Of a stretch of 19,440 nt of DNA, positions 7,122-14,371 are shown piece after piece. The stretch spans positions 1 to 19,440 of the forward strand of contig CAYONG010000094.1 of the NCBI GenBank assembly GCA_964405235.1. Reading direction: 5' to 3'. The position numbers and the translations under genes were made by a program. The notes below the pieces were generated by a model, which ran no database searches, had not been told where the DNA came from, and worked only from the letters and a program-made list of their open reading frames with translations. Positions within the stretch are counted from its first letter, which is position 1. Each line of letters begins with the position of its first letter. Origin of the DNA: WS-11 sp964405235. GTDB taxonomy: Bacteria; Eisenbacteria; RBG-16-71-46.

Positions 7122-8057
7122 CTACTTCAGCCAGGTCTGGCCCATCGCCACCGCCACCACGACGTGGACGAGCACCGCCAGCAGGGCGGTAATCGCCACC
7201 GGGCGGTGGGCGACGTGCCAGAACCGGAACAAGCGCTGCGTGCCATCGAGCATTCGCAGCTGCTGTCCGAGTGCGATCTCGCGCCGGGCGAGCTTGAGCG
7301 CGCGCGCGATCGTGGCCGGGTCCACACGTTCCCCGCTGCGGCCCGGCGCGCTCCACATGCGGTGGAGCGCGCGCACGGCGAGCCAGCGGTGGATGTCGTC
7401 GAGCGCCAGCCGTCGCAGCGCACCCAGCAGGCCCCGCGCGGCCGCGGGCTCGAGGGTCGCTTCGAGCGTGCGGCTCACGAGTGTTGGATCGCGATCGAGC
7501 GTGGCGGCGAGCTCGGTCACCAGCGCCCGGCGCTGGTTGACGCTCTCGTCGATCGAAAGTTCGAGCCCATTGCGGCTGCGTGGGATCCTCACGTAGAGGT
7601 AGCGGCCCGCCAGGCCGCTCAGGCTGACCAGGAGCATGGACCAGTAGCCCAAGCCGATGAGCCCGTCGAAGCGCCAGCCGGCGTGGAGCGCAACCAGCAC
7701 CGGAAGCGAGAGCCCCGCCACCGTATGGACGCGCATCCACGAGCCGAGGGCGCCGGTCCAGGCGAGCCACTTGATGCTGCGGCGCAGGGGGTAGAGCCAC
7801 ATGAACAGGAAGAGCGCGAGGCCGAGGACGCCGAAGCTCTGCCCCACCGCCCCCGAGGGGCGCAGCAGGGCATGAAGCGGCGACCGCACCCGGTCTGCGA
7901 CCGGGGCGCCGTAATAGGCGATCCCCCAGGCCGTCAGAGCGAGCGGGATCGCGAGCAGGACGGCCAGCGCCACCCGGTCCGCCGGGAGCGACCGTCGTGC
8001 GGGGCGCGGCTTCACGGTAGGCGAAATGACCGGTTCAGGCGCGGTCACGACGGTCAT
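7122..8057 (-). CDS. Five-helix membrane b-type cytochrome (putative dihaem)
   Basis: The start ATG at 8057 is preceded by GAGGAA; the upstream in-frame extension is Pro-rich and not convincing. The 311-aa product has membrane helices at about 28-50, 71-91, 108-128, 133-155 and 281-306, with a ~120-residue charged loop between helices 4 and 5. His111 and His125 in helix 3 and His284 and His298 in helix 5 are each spaced by 14 residues, the pattern of two stacked bis-His haems b in cytochrome b subunits; His281 is an alternative ligand. It is the first gene of the electron-transfer operon and fits a quinone-interacting subunit or the membrane partner of the flavoprotein encoded 6 bases downstream. 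No named family is recognised; a ferric-reductase-like or cytochrome b561-like relation is possible. Confidence 0.78.
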   Translation of the reverse strand: MTVVTAPEPVISPTVKPRPARRSLPADRVALAVLLAIPLALTAWGIAYYGAPVADRVRSPLHALLRPSGAVGQSFGVLGLALFLFMWLYPLRRSIKWLAWTGALGSWMRVHTVAGLSLPVLVALHAGWRFDGLIGLGYWSMLLVSLSGLAGRYLYVRIPRSRNGLELSIDESVNQRRALVTELAATLDRDPTLVSRTLEATLEPAAARGLLGALRRLALDDIHRWLAVRALHRMWSAPGRSGERVDPATIARALKLARREIALGQQLRMLDGTQRLFRFWHVAHRPVAITALLAVLVHVVVAVAMGQTWLK

Positions 8058-8132
8058 GGTGCGGTTCCTCGTCGGTGGCGGCGGGCTCTGGACGCACCCT
8101 CCCAACTCCAGGGCAGCAGCGACAGTCTGGCC

Positions 8133-8165
8133 ACCGGCGGGGGGCAAGCCTCGTGCCGCGCCGGT
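8133..8165 (-). promoter_or_regulatory. Stem-loop in the probable leader of the electron-transfer operon
   Basis: ACCGGCG and CGCCGGT pair perfectly around a 19-base loop that contains a second GGCA/TGCC stem. It lies 76-108 bases before the cytochrome b start codon, in what is probably the 5' untranslated RNA. It has no T tract, so it is not a terminator. Function unknown. Confidence 0.3.
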
Positions 8166-8211
8166 CCCCGCCCCTCGTTCGGTGCTTGGGTGCCTGCGGG
8201 CATGAGATTCC

Positions 8212-8225
8212 GGGGCACGTGCCCC
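8212..8225. promoter_or_regulatory. Perfect palindrome, candidate operator of the cytochrome operon
   Basis: GGGGCACGTGCCCC reads the same on both strands and lies 155 bases upstream of the membrane cytochrome b start. It is also 32 bases downstream, on the minus strand, of the only promoter-like hexamer in the gap. A dimeric regulator could bind here. The regulator is not in the window. Confidence 0.35.
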
Positions 8226-8443
8226 AACCCGACATACGTGGCCCCACGGGCGCTGCTGCCAATCCCGTCACCGCCACCTGACAGTCTGACCGACCCAGGT
8301 CGGGCCCACTTTTCTCCGTGGGTGCAGGGCCCCGCGTCGCCGGAGGGGGCGGAAACGCGGCATCACGATTGCGTGGTCCTGTCTCATCAGCACCAGTTCC
8401 AGCTCCCCACCGAACATCCCCCCAAGCCAGGAGAACCACACTC

Positions 8444-8860
8444 ATGGAGAATCCCACGCTGACCCGCCTAACGATCGCCGGAGCGCTGGCAACCTGCCTG
8501 GCGTTGTCGGGCTGTGGCAATAGCAACCCGCCCACCGCGCCGGGGATCCAACCCCAGATCGCGAACCTGACGGACGACTTCTCCTACCAGGTGTCGAGCG
8601 TGGCGAACTTCACCGGCACCGCCCCCTACACGTGGCAGAACACGGGGATCAGCGCCAACATCAATCAGTCGACCACCGTGTCGGGCGGCAACAAGACCCT
8701 GGTCATCACCGACGCCAACGGCACGCAGGTCTACTCGCGATCGCTCGCCGACAACGGGACGTTCGTCACGGCGGACGGCGTGGCGGGGACGTGGACCATC
8801 CGCGTCACGTACAGCGGCGCGAGTGGGACCGTGAATTTCCGCGCTCAGAAGAAGACCTGA
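8444..8860 (+). CDS. Small lipoprotein of unknown function (138 aa)
   Basis: The start ATG at 8444 follows AGGAGA by about 10 bases. The signal peptide ends in a clear lipobox LSGC (Cys24), so the mature protein is a lipid-anchored lipoprotein. The remainder (~30-138) is Thr/Ser/Asn/Gly-rich with alternating beta-strand character and closes with GTWTIRVTYSGASGTVNFRA, which suggests a small beta-sandwich domain, similar in style to PPC-type domains. I do not recognise a family. It is the only plus-strand gene in the first 19 kb. It diverges from the electron-transfer operon and converges on the M16 protease gene with just 4 bases between the stops, so the two transcripts must overlap or share a terminator. 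Confidence 0.75.
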   Translation: MENPTLTRLTIAGALATCLALSGCGNSNPPTAPGIQPQIANLTDDFSYQVSSVANFTGTAPYTWQNTGISANINQSTTVSGGNKTLVITDANGTQVYSRSLADNGTFVTADGVAGTWTIRVTYSGASGTVNFRAQKKT

Positions 8861-8864
8861 CCAG

Positions 8865-11768
8865 CTAATTCCCGCCCGGCTTGGGCGCGCCCCCGGTGCC
8901 CGCCTTGCCGCCCGCCTCGGTCTCCGGGAGCAGCGTCAGCACGGTGTAGCGGTCGAGCGGGTAGTACTTGCGAAACGTGTCCTTCAGGTTCTCAGGCGTG
9001 AGCAGGTCGATGCGCTCGCGGCGTTTGGCGATCCGCCGCGGGTCAAAACCGTACATGTGGACGGCCTGAAGGCTGCCGCTCCAGGTGGCGTTCTGCTTCA
9101 GCGCCACCTCCAACTCGCGGCGTTCGACCTCCTGGATCTTCTGCACGTCGGCGGCCGACGGGCCCTGCTCGCGCAGCTTCCGCACCTCCTCGAGCGATGC
9201 GGCCACCATCTTCTCGACGTTCTCGGGTGCGCAACCGAACGCGACGGTCGTGGTGCTGTAGCCCGGGAGCGGCGCCAGGTTCGAGAACCCAGCCGAGGCA
9301 CCGTAGGTGCCGCCCAGAAGCTCGCGCAGGGTCTCGCGCAGGTGGTCGCTCAGGATGTTTGCAGCGGCGCGGGCCCGGTGCATGTCCAGCTCCTCGATGC
9401 CGCCGTGGGTAAAGAAGGTGATGCGCGTGTTGCTCTTGGGTTCCACGCCCTTGCGCACCTGCTTGGTCGTCATGCCGGCAGGGTAGCGCGGGCCGCGGGG
9501 GACGAAGGCCGAGGTGCGCTTGCCGCTCGAGGGGAGCGAGCCGAGATAACGCGCGAGGAGCGGCGTGATCGAATCCACCGAGAACGAGCCGGCGAAGAAG
9601 ACCGTGAAGTCGGCGGCGTTGGTGAACCGCTTCTTGTGGAAATCGAGCACCGAGCGGAGCCTCACCACGGCGATCTCCTCCGCCGTCGGCAGCTTGTTCA
9701 TGTAGAACCTGCCCGTGTTGATCGCGGCGACGCTGTCCTGGAACACTTGCTCGGGGCTGTTGGCGCGGTCGGCGAAGAATGCCGCCAGTCGCTTCTGGAG
9801 GGCCGAGTACGCATCGGCGTCCTCCGTCACATTGAGAAATCCAAGATGGATGAGCTGCAGCGCGGTCTCGAGATCCGCCGGCCGCGCCGAGCCATTGAAG
9901 CCGTGGGTGTAGGGGCCGTAGCTGGGGCTCACCCGGACGATCTTGCCGGAGAGCATCTTCTGCAGGTCTGTCGCCTTGAATCCGCCCACGCCCGCGTCGT
10001 TGACCACAGCTGTGGTCAGAAAGGCGGTGGCGAACTGCGCGGAGTCCGCGACCGAGAGTCCGCCCATCGTGTAGGCGGTGAAGAGGATCTCGTCCGCCTT
10101 GAAGTCGGTCGGCTTGAGCCACACCTCGACGCCGTTCGAGAGCATCAGCACGGTGGTGCCGATCTCCTCGATCGTGCGGCTCGAGACCACCGTGCCGGGC
10201 TTCGGCAGCGTCGCCATGAGCGGCTTGCCGGCGCTGGTGTCGACCCACGCAGCCACCTTCGCCTCGACGAAACGCGCGAGCACCGCGCGCAGGGCCTCCT
10301 CGGTGGGCGCGGTCAGTCCGGCCTTCTCGGGGGCGGCGGCCAGGACCACCCGGCTGTCGTTGCGGGTGAGGCGCGGCGTGCGTGCGCTCACGTCGGAGAG
10401 CGTGATCCCCGTCAGCAGGCCCTTGGTCAGTTCGTAGCCGGCAGCGATCCCGGGGGCCGGATCGCCGGTGAGAAAGTGGCCCACGAACTGGCCCGCGAAC
10501 CCGCTGCTCTCGGACTTGTCGCGCTCGGCGTAGGCGCGCTCGTTCTCCGCGCGCAGTTCCTCCTTGGCGCGCTCGAGCTCGCGGTCGAGGAAACCGTGCT
10601 GCCGGACGCGTGCGACCTCCTCGAGCAGGGCGGCGAGCCCCTTCTCGATGCCGCCGTCCGAGACACTCGCGTTGAGCACGTAAAGGTCGAGCGACCGGCC
10701 GAGCGGGAATGCGAACGCCCCGCCGTTCAGGAACGGCGCGTCGCGCCGATGCGCGATCTCGTCGAACCGGGCGTTCAGCATGCTGCCGAACAGATCCTCG
10801 GCCAGCCCGCGGCGGAAGTCGGCGACGGTGCGACGGGTGCGGCGCGGGTTCTTGAAGTAGATCGAGACCGATGAGCCGGTGGCCTCCTTGTCGGTCGCGA
10901 CGCTCACCAGCGTCTCCTGGTGCGGCGGCACCTCGAAGGCCGGCGCCGGCTTCTCATCCGGGCGGGCAGTGATGTCACGGAAGTGGCTGCGGAGCAGGCT
11001 CTCCATCTTCGCGGGATCGACATCGCCGACCGCGATCACCGCCATCCGGCCGGGGGTGTACCACTCGCGGTAGTAGTCGCGCAGCCGCGCGGCGGGCGCC
11101 TTCTGCAAGATTTCGGGCTTGCCGATCGGGAGCCGGTCGGCGTAGCGCGACCCGCGGAAGATCAGCGGCAATTGCTTCCGCTGGATGCGCTCCTGGGCGC
11201 CACGGCCGAGCCGCCATTCCTCGAGCACCACGCCGCGCTCCTTGCCGATCTCGGCGTCGCTGAGCGTCGCGCGGCCGGCGAAATCGGAAAGCGCCATGAG
11301 GCCGCGGTCGAGGAGCGAGTCGCGGTCGGTCGGCACCTCGAGCATGTAGACGGTCTCGTCGAAGCTGGTGTAGGCGTTGACGTCCGCCCCGAAGCGCATG
11401 CCGATCGAGCGCATGTAGGCGACCAGCTCGTTGGCGCTCTTGAAGTGCTTCGAACCGTTGAAGTTCATGTGCTCGGCGAAGTGCGCCAGCCCCTGCTGGT
11501 CGTCCGCCTCGACGTTGGAACCGGCCCCGACCGCCAGCCGCAGCGAAACGCGTGCTTCGGGCTTGGCGTTGCGCTTGATGAAGAAGCGCATGCCGTTGGG
11601 CAGCACGCCGGTGCGCACAGTGGGATCGAGACGCAGCGTATCCGAAAGGGCGGGTGCGGCCGGAGCGGCCGTTGCGCTCGCCGGCGGCTGCGCGGCGGCC
11701 GGCAGCGCCAGTAACGACGACGCCAGCGCGGCGGAGAAGAGACGGAGCAGACGGTTGCGTGATGTCAC
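8865..11768 (-). CDS. M16 family zinc metalloprotease (insulinase/pitrilysin-like), secreted
   Basis: From the GTG at 11768 the protein is 967 aa with a clean signal peptide (MTSRNRLLRLF...ALPAAAQ). The inverted zinc motif HFAEH is at residues 96-100 (zinc ligands His96 and His100, catalytic Glu99), and the third ligand Glu177 (KERGVV) lies 77 residues after His100, as in insulysin. The length fits a one-chain protein of four M16 half-domains, the second pair lacking the motif. It is probably a periplasmic peptide-degrading enzyme like PqqL-type proteases. GGAGG 5 bases before the GTG supports this start. An ATG at 11849 overlaps the tadA stop as ATGA and is possible, but it would add 27 residues ahead of the signal peptide. 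Confidence 0.9.
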   Translation of the reverse strand: MTSRNRLLRLFSAALASSLLALPAAAQPPASATAAPAAPALSDTLRLDPTVRTGVLPNGMRFFIKRNAKPEARVSLRLAVGAGSNVEADDQQGLAHFAEHMNFNGSKHFKSANELVAYMRSIGMRFGADVNAYTSFDETVYMLEVPTDRDSLLDRGLMALSDFAGRATLSDAEIGKERGVVLEEWRLGRGAQERIQRKQLPLIFRGSRYADRLPIGKPEILQKAPAARLRDYYREWYTPGRMAVIAVGDVDPAKMESLLRSHFRDITARPDEKPAPAFEVPPHQETLVSVATDKEATGSSVSIYFKNPRRTRRTVADFRRGLAEDLFGSMLNARFDEIAHRRDAPFLNGGAFAFPLGRSLDLYVLNASVSDGGIEKGLAALLEEVARVRQHGFLDRELERAKEELRAENERAYAERDKSESSGFAGQFVGHFLTGDPAPGIAAGYELTKGLLTGITLSDVSARTPRLTRNDSRVVLAAAPEKAGLTAPTEEALRAVLARFVEAKVAAWVDTSAGKPLMATLPKPGTVVSSRTIEEIGTTVLMLSNGVEVWLKPTDFKADEILFTAYTMGGLSVADSAQFATAFLTTAVVNDAGVGGFKATDLQKMLSGKIVRVSPSYGPYTHGFNGSARPADLETALQLIHLGFLNVTEDADAYSALQKRLAAFFADRANSPEQVFQDSVAAINTGRFYMNKLPTAEEIAVVRLRSVLDFHKKRFTNAADFTVFFAGSFSVDSITPLLARYLGSLPSSGKRTSAFVPRGPRYPAGMTTKQVRKGVEPKSNTRITFFTHGGIEELDMHRARAAANILSDHLRETLRELLGGTYGASAGFSNLAPLPGYSTTTVAFGCAPENVEKMVAASLEEVRKLREQGPSAADVQKIQEVERRELEVALKQNATWSGSLQAVHMYGFDPRRIAKRRERIDLLTPENLKDTFRKYYPLDRYTVLTLLPETEAGGKAGTGGAPKPGGN

Positions 11769-11773
11769 CGGAA

Positions 11774-11778
11774 CCTCC
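11774..11778 (-). promoter_or_regulatory. Ribosome binding site deciding the M16 protease start
   Basis: GGAGG on the minus strand lies 5 bases before GTG 11768, which begins a typical signal peptide. The competing ATG at 11849 has no comparable site. Confidence 0.5.
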
Positions 11779-11845
11779 GCGGTCGACCAGGGGTCGTGAG
11801 GGTGGCACGCCCTCAGGTGGCGGGCGGCGAGGGTAACTGGGCGTT

Positions 11846-12337
11846 TCATGCGTGTCCGGGCTCCGCCTTCTCGGCGGTCTCGCGGCGCTTGCGCGCGAAG
11901 AAGTCCATGAGCGTGGCGCCGCATTCGTCCGCGAGGACGCCCGCGGTGACCTCGACGCGGTGGTTCAAGCGCCGCTCGTGGATGACGTCGAGCACCGACC
12001 CGCAAGCGCCCGCCTTGGGATCGGCGGCACCATAGACCAGGCGGCTGACGCGGGCCAGCACCATCGCCCCGGCGCACATCGCGCACGGCTCTAGCGTCAC
12101 GTAAAGCGTGCACTCGACGAGCCGCCAGGATCGGAGCGCGTTGGATGCCGCCCCGATGGCGAGGATCTCGGCGTGGGCGGTGGCGTCCTGGAGCCCTTCG
12201 ACCTGATTGTGCCCGCGGCCGATGATCGTCCCTTCGCGGACGATGACGCAGCCCACCGGGACCTCGTCGGACTCCTCGGCGGCGCGCGCTTCGCGGAGCG
12301 CGGCTCGCATCCCTTCCTCGTCGTCGCGGATCAGCAT
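11846..12337 (-). CDS. tadA: tRNA-specific adenosine deaminase TadA
   Basis: This 163-aa protein has the cytidine/deoxycytidylate deaminase zinc signature: HAE at 55-57 (zinc ligand His55, proton-shuttling Glu57) and PCAMC at 84-88 (ligands Cys85 and Cys88). VPVGCVIV and GRGHNQ before it and the FFARKRR C-terminus are typical of TadA. The enzyme deaminates A34 of tRNA-Arg(ACG) to inosine so that one tRNA reads CGU, CGC and CGA. Its substrate tRNA gene is at 13640-13716 on the same strand. The length is normal. Met10, with GAGGAAGGG just before it (start 12310), is an alternative, but the longer start matches the usual N-terminal length. It follows the unknown secreted protein by 31 bases, so the two are probably co-transcribed. 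Confidence 0.95.
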   Translation of the reverse strand: MLIRDDEEGMRAALREARAAEESDEVPVGCVIVREGTIIGRGHNQVEGLQDATAHAEILAIGAASNALRSWRLVECTLYVTLEPCAMCAGAMVLARVSRLVYGAADPKAGACGSVLDVIHERRLNHRVEVTAGVLADECGATLMDFFARKRRETAEKAEPGHA

Positions 12338-12368
12338 GGCGTTGCCCGGCGGCTCGCCCGTCCGGAGG

Positions 12369-13121
12369 TCAGGGCCCGCCGCCGGGCGCCGTGCCTGGAG
12401 CAGGCACGGCGGCGGGCGCAGGCTTGGACGGGAAGCTCGCGATCCATCGCGTGAAGAGCGGGGTAAGGACCTCCTGGAAGCTGGGCGCGCCGCCCTGTCC
12501 CGTGACCGCCTGGAGGCCGAGCCCCGAGCTCTTCACGCCGAGCGTGCCGCTATCGGCCTGGTGCATCGGTCCCTCGCCGGTCTCGGACCCCGATGCGGTC
12601 CACAGCAACCGGCCGCTCGAATCCACCAGCGCCGCCTTCATCTGGACGGTGGTCGACGGCCTGCCAGTCTGGTTCCATTCCATCTCGAGCTGCTCCCAAT
12701 GATCGGCCCGGATGCTGAGCACCGCGCTGACCCGGAGCGCCTGGCACAACGCCCGGGCCGAGAGGGAGTCCACCCGCCCGTCTTTGAGCACGCCCTTACG
12801 CAGGGCGGTCAGGACGGAGTCGCCGCCGAACGCCCGGCGCAGCAGGTCCTTGGTCATGGTGGAGTAAAACCAGCGATAGCCGGTGCCGCGAGAGAGTGGG
12901 CCCCAGGCGAGCTCGACCTCCTTCTCGGCCTTGAAGTCGTTGTCAAAGGTCGCGGCCGGGAGCAACGCCACACTCCGCAGGGGGAAGCTCGCGATCTCCG
13001 GATGCGCCCAGAAGAGATCGAGCTTCTTGTCCCTTTTCGCGGCCGCCACTTCCGTCGTTGGCAGCACGAGCCCGAGCAGCGCTGCCCAGGCGATCAGCGC
13101 GATCCCGTTCGTCCGTCCCAT
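12369..13121 (-). CDS. Secreted protein of unknown function (250 aa)
   Basis: The start ATG at 13121 has AAGGGG upstream. A signal peptide (MGRTNGIALIAWAALLGLVLP...VAAA, ~1-28) points to the periplasm or envelope. The mature part has SVALLPAATFDNDF near 50 and a middle segment (LSARALCQALRVSAVLSIRADHWEQ) that recalls CsgG/GNA1162-like envelope proteins which compute a name-value beta-alpha fold. A Ser-rich region and a Pro/Ala/Gly tail (SKPAPAAVPAPG) close the protein. There is no lipobox and no metal motif. It sits between a lipoprotein gene (52-base gap) and tadA (31-base gap) on one strand, so it is likely in their operon without an obvious functional link. The family assignment is a weak impression only. 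Confidence 0.78.
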   Translation of the reverse strand: MGRTNGIALIAWAALLGLVLPTTEVAAAKRDKKLDLFWAHPEIASFPLRSVALLPAATFDNDFKAEKEVELAWGPLSRGTGYRWFYSTMTKDLLRRAFGGDSVLTALRKGVLKDGRVDSLSARALCQALRVSAVLSIRADHWEQLEMEWNQTGRPSTTVQMKAALVDSSGRLLWTASGSETGEGPMHQADSGTLGVKSSGLGLQAVTGQGGAPSFQEVLTPLFTRWIASFPSKPAPAAVPAPGTAPGGGP

Positions 13122-13173
13122 GATGCGTCCCCTTGCGATCCCGTCCCTCGCGGCCCTGTCGAGTGCATCCCCT

Positions 13174-13566
13174 TCAGTGCTTGTCCGGAGCCACCCCGCC
13201 GGCCATCGCGGTCTTCTCGACCCGGGCGCTCATCGGGCAGCGCGGGCACTTTCCCGCCTTGGCGACCGCCTGGTTGTCCTTGGGGCAGGTGTACGAGACC
13301 TCGGTCGCGACCAGCTCGGCACAGCCCATCGAGCAGGTGCCCGCGGCGTCGAACATCATGCCGCACTTCGGGCACTCGTAGACCATGGTCTGATCGGTGA
13401 GCTCGGCGATCTGGCTCGGCGCGGCGGCGACCGTGGCGTCGGTGCCAGGCTCGGCAGCGGGTGAGGCCGGAGCGGCGGGCGTCTGCGCCGCGGTCTCGGT
13501 CGACTTCTGTGGCGCGCTGCAGCCGGCCAGCGCCAGGACGGCGAGTGTCACGAGCAAGGTCTTCAT
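13174..13566 (-). CDS. Lipoprotein with paired Cys modules, heavy-metal-binding-like
   Basis: ATG 13566 with AGGAGA upstream gives a 130-aa lipoprotein with lipobox LAGC (Cys16). After an Ala/Pro/Thr linker (~20-55) come two small Cys modules. The first is YECPKCGMMF with C65, C68, C78 and C82, a possible zinc ribbon. The second is SYTCPKDNQA...KCPRCPM with C94, C107 and C110, which resembles the heavy-metal-binding domain (YTCPMHP...GKCPKCGM) found on copper and other metal exporters but with Asp-Asn where Met-His is usual. Metal binding at the outer or inner membrane face is therefore plausible. The longer reading frame upstream runs into the tRNA-Arg gene and is rejected. The gene begins 74 bases after tRNA-Arg. 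Confidence 0.82.
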   Translation of the reverse strand: MKTLLVTLAVLALAGCSAPQKSTETAAQTPAAPASPAAEPGTDATVAAAPSQIAELTDQTMVYECPKCGMMFDAAGTCSMGCAELVATEVSYTCPKDNQAVAKAGKCPRCPMSARVEKTAMAGGVAPDKH

Positions 13567-13593
13567 GTGTGCGTTCTCCTGCGGAAGTCGGAA

Positions 13594-13607
13594 GCCACGG
13601 CCGTGGC
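13594..13607. promoter_or_regulatory. Perfect 14-base palindrome between tRNA-Arg and the lipoprotein
   Basis: GCCACGGCCGTGGC is self-complementary and lies 28 bases upstream of the lipoprotein start and 33 bases after tRNA-Arg on the minus strand. It could be a small hairpin for tRNA 3' end formation or attenuation, or an operator. It has no T tract. Confidence 0.3.
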
Positions 13608-13639
13608 GTCGGGGTGGAACGGTTGTGCTGACGGACGGA

Positions 13640-13716
13640 TGGTGCGCCCTGGAGGAGTTGAACCCCCAACCTTCTGATCCGTAGTCAGATGCTCTATCCA
13701 ATTGAGCTAAGGGCGC
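13640..13716 (-). tRNA. tRNA-Arg (anticodon ACG)
   Basis: The acceptor stem GCGCCCT (13710-13716) pairs with AGGGCGC (13644-13650), discriminator A, with CCA encoded at 13640-13642. The anticodon stem TCTGA/TCAGA holds loop CTACGGA, giving ACG. The T loop is GGTTCAACTCC. A34 is the TadA target. Confidence 0.95.
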
Positions 13717-13740
13717 ACTCAAAACTGTCGCGGGAACGAA

Positions 13741-13832
13741 TGGCGGAGAGGAGAGGATTCGAACCTCCGGACCAGTTTTACCCGGTCAACCGCTTAGCAG
13801 GCGGCTGCCTTCAGCCACTCGGCCACCTCTCC
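13741..13832 (-). tRNA. tRNA-Ser (anticodon GCT)
   Basis: The acceptor stem GGAGAGG/CCTCTCC has discriminator G and an encoded CCA (13741-13743). The anticodon loop CTGCTAA gives GCT. The long variable arm (ACCGGG..., 92 bases in all) is class II, as expected for Ser. The T loop is GGTTCGAATCC. Confidence 0.95.
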
Positions 13833-13843
13833 GCTGGGATGAC

Positions 13844-13931
13844 TGGCGGAGGGAGTAGGATTCGAACCCACGGAGCCTTACGGCTCAGCGGTTTTCAAGA
13901 CCGCCGCCTTCGACCACTCGGCCATCCCTCC
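13844..13931 (-). tRNA. tRNA-Ser (anticodon TGA)
   Basis: The acceptor stem GGAGGGA/TCCCTCC has discriminator G and an encoded CCA (13844-13846). The anticodon loop CTTGAAA gives TGA. A long variable arm (GAGCCGTAAGGCTC) marks a class II Ser tRNA. It is separated from tRNA-Ser(GCT) by 11 bases, so the cluster is probably one transcript. Confidence 0.95.
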
Positions 13932-14053
13932 AACCTTCTGGCCTAACTTCGGTTGCGGCTATCTTGAGAAACTTGCATGGATCCCTCGAGCTACAACTCG
14001 GCCCCCAATACTCCTCTCCCCCGGCCAGGGTCGGTCCGGACGACGCAGGGGAA

Positions 14054-14081
14054 CTTATAGCACCCTGGAAGGAAAGGCCAA
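14054..14081 (-). promoter_or_regulatory. Candidate sigma70-type promoter of the tRNA cluster
   Basis: On the minus strand, TTGGCC (14076-14081) and TATAAG (14054-14059) are spaced by 16 bases. That is four and five matches to the -35 and -10 consensus, about 120 bases upstream of tRNA-Ser(TGA). It is the best promoter-like match in the gap. The downstream lipoprotein-tadA-protease genes might be read from it too. Confidence 0.4.
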
Positions 14082-14225
14082 CAAGAAGGCCGCGTGCCAA
14101 TCCGGCCGAGGCCGGCAGGACGGCTGCGCCGACCCTCTCGGGCCGAGGACCGGGATGCTCGCGGTTAGAGACCTGTGGGGTTGCAGCGGACACCGAAGCC
14201 TGCGGGGGTCTTCGACACCATGCGA

Positions 14226-14272
14226 GTTCCGGAGAGTCTGACCACCCTGTTTCCGGAAGTCCTGACCACCTG
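14226..14272. mobile_element. Tandem end repeats, probable IS21-like element relic
   Basis: Two adjacent ~23-base units share the pattern GTTCCGGA...GTC-TGACCACC (14226-14248 and 14249-14272). Repeats of the type TTCCGGAA...TGACCACC next to each other are typical, from memory, of the ends of IS21-family elements, where they are transposase-binding sites. No istA or istB reading frame is present nearby, so this would be a solo end or the remnant of a deleted copy beside the tRNA cluster. Confidence 0.4.
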
Positions 14273-14371
14273 GAGGAGGGGGAGATCTCCGAACAGCCTG
14301 CTGCCTCGTCGCTCGCGGATCAACTTCTCGGCTGACACCGCGCTTGTCCAGGAGCCGAATTAGCCAGTTGG

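Larger units (their letters stand above)
8058..8443. promoter_or_regulatory. Divergent intergenic region with several inverted repeats
   Basis: These 386 bases separate the minus-strand electron-transfer operon from the plus-strand lipoprotein gene and must hold both promoters. Visible structures are a 7-base stem (8133-8139 with 8159-8165) with an inner GGCA/TGCC stem, a perfect 14-base palindrome at 8212-8225, and two neighbouring small hairpins at 8290-8303 and 8305-8322. A weak promoter-like TTGGCA lies at 8257-8262 on the minus strand without a good -10 hexamer. GACAGTCTG occurs twice (8121 and 8280). I see no recognised riboswitch class. Confidence 0.5.
13932..14371. other. Gene-free stretch between the tRNA cluster and beta-helix gene 1
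   Basis: No convincing coding sequence is present on either strand; the open frames are short, lack start signals and resemble nothing known. The stretch contains the candidate tRNA promoter (14054-14081) and a tandem repeat that looks like an insertion sequence end (14226-14272). Confidence 0.5.

Noticed and set aside
8058..8443. c-di-GMP (GEMM) riboswitch, which controls cytochrome genes in Geobacter
   Set aside because: The conserved GCAAACC, GAAA tetraloop and ACGCAAAGCC elements are not present on either strand.
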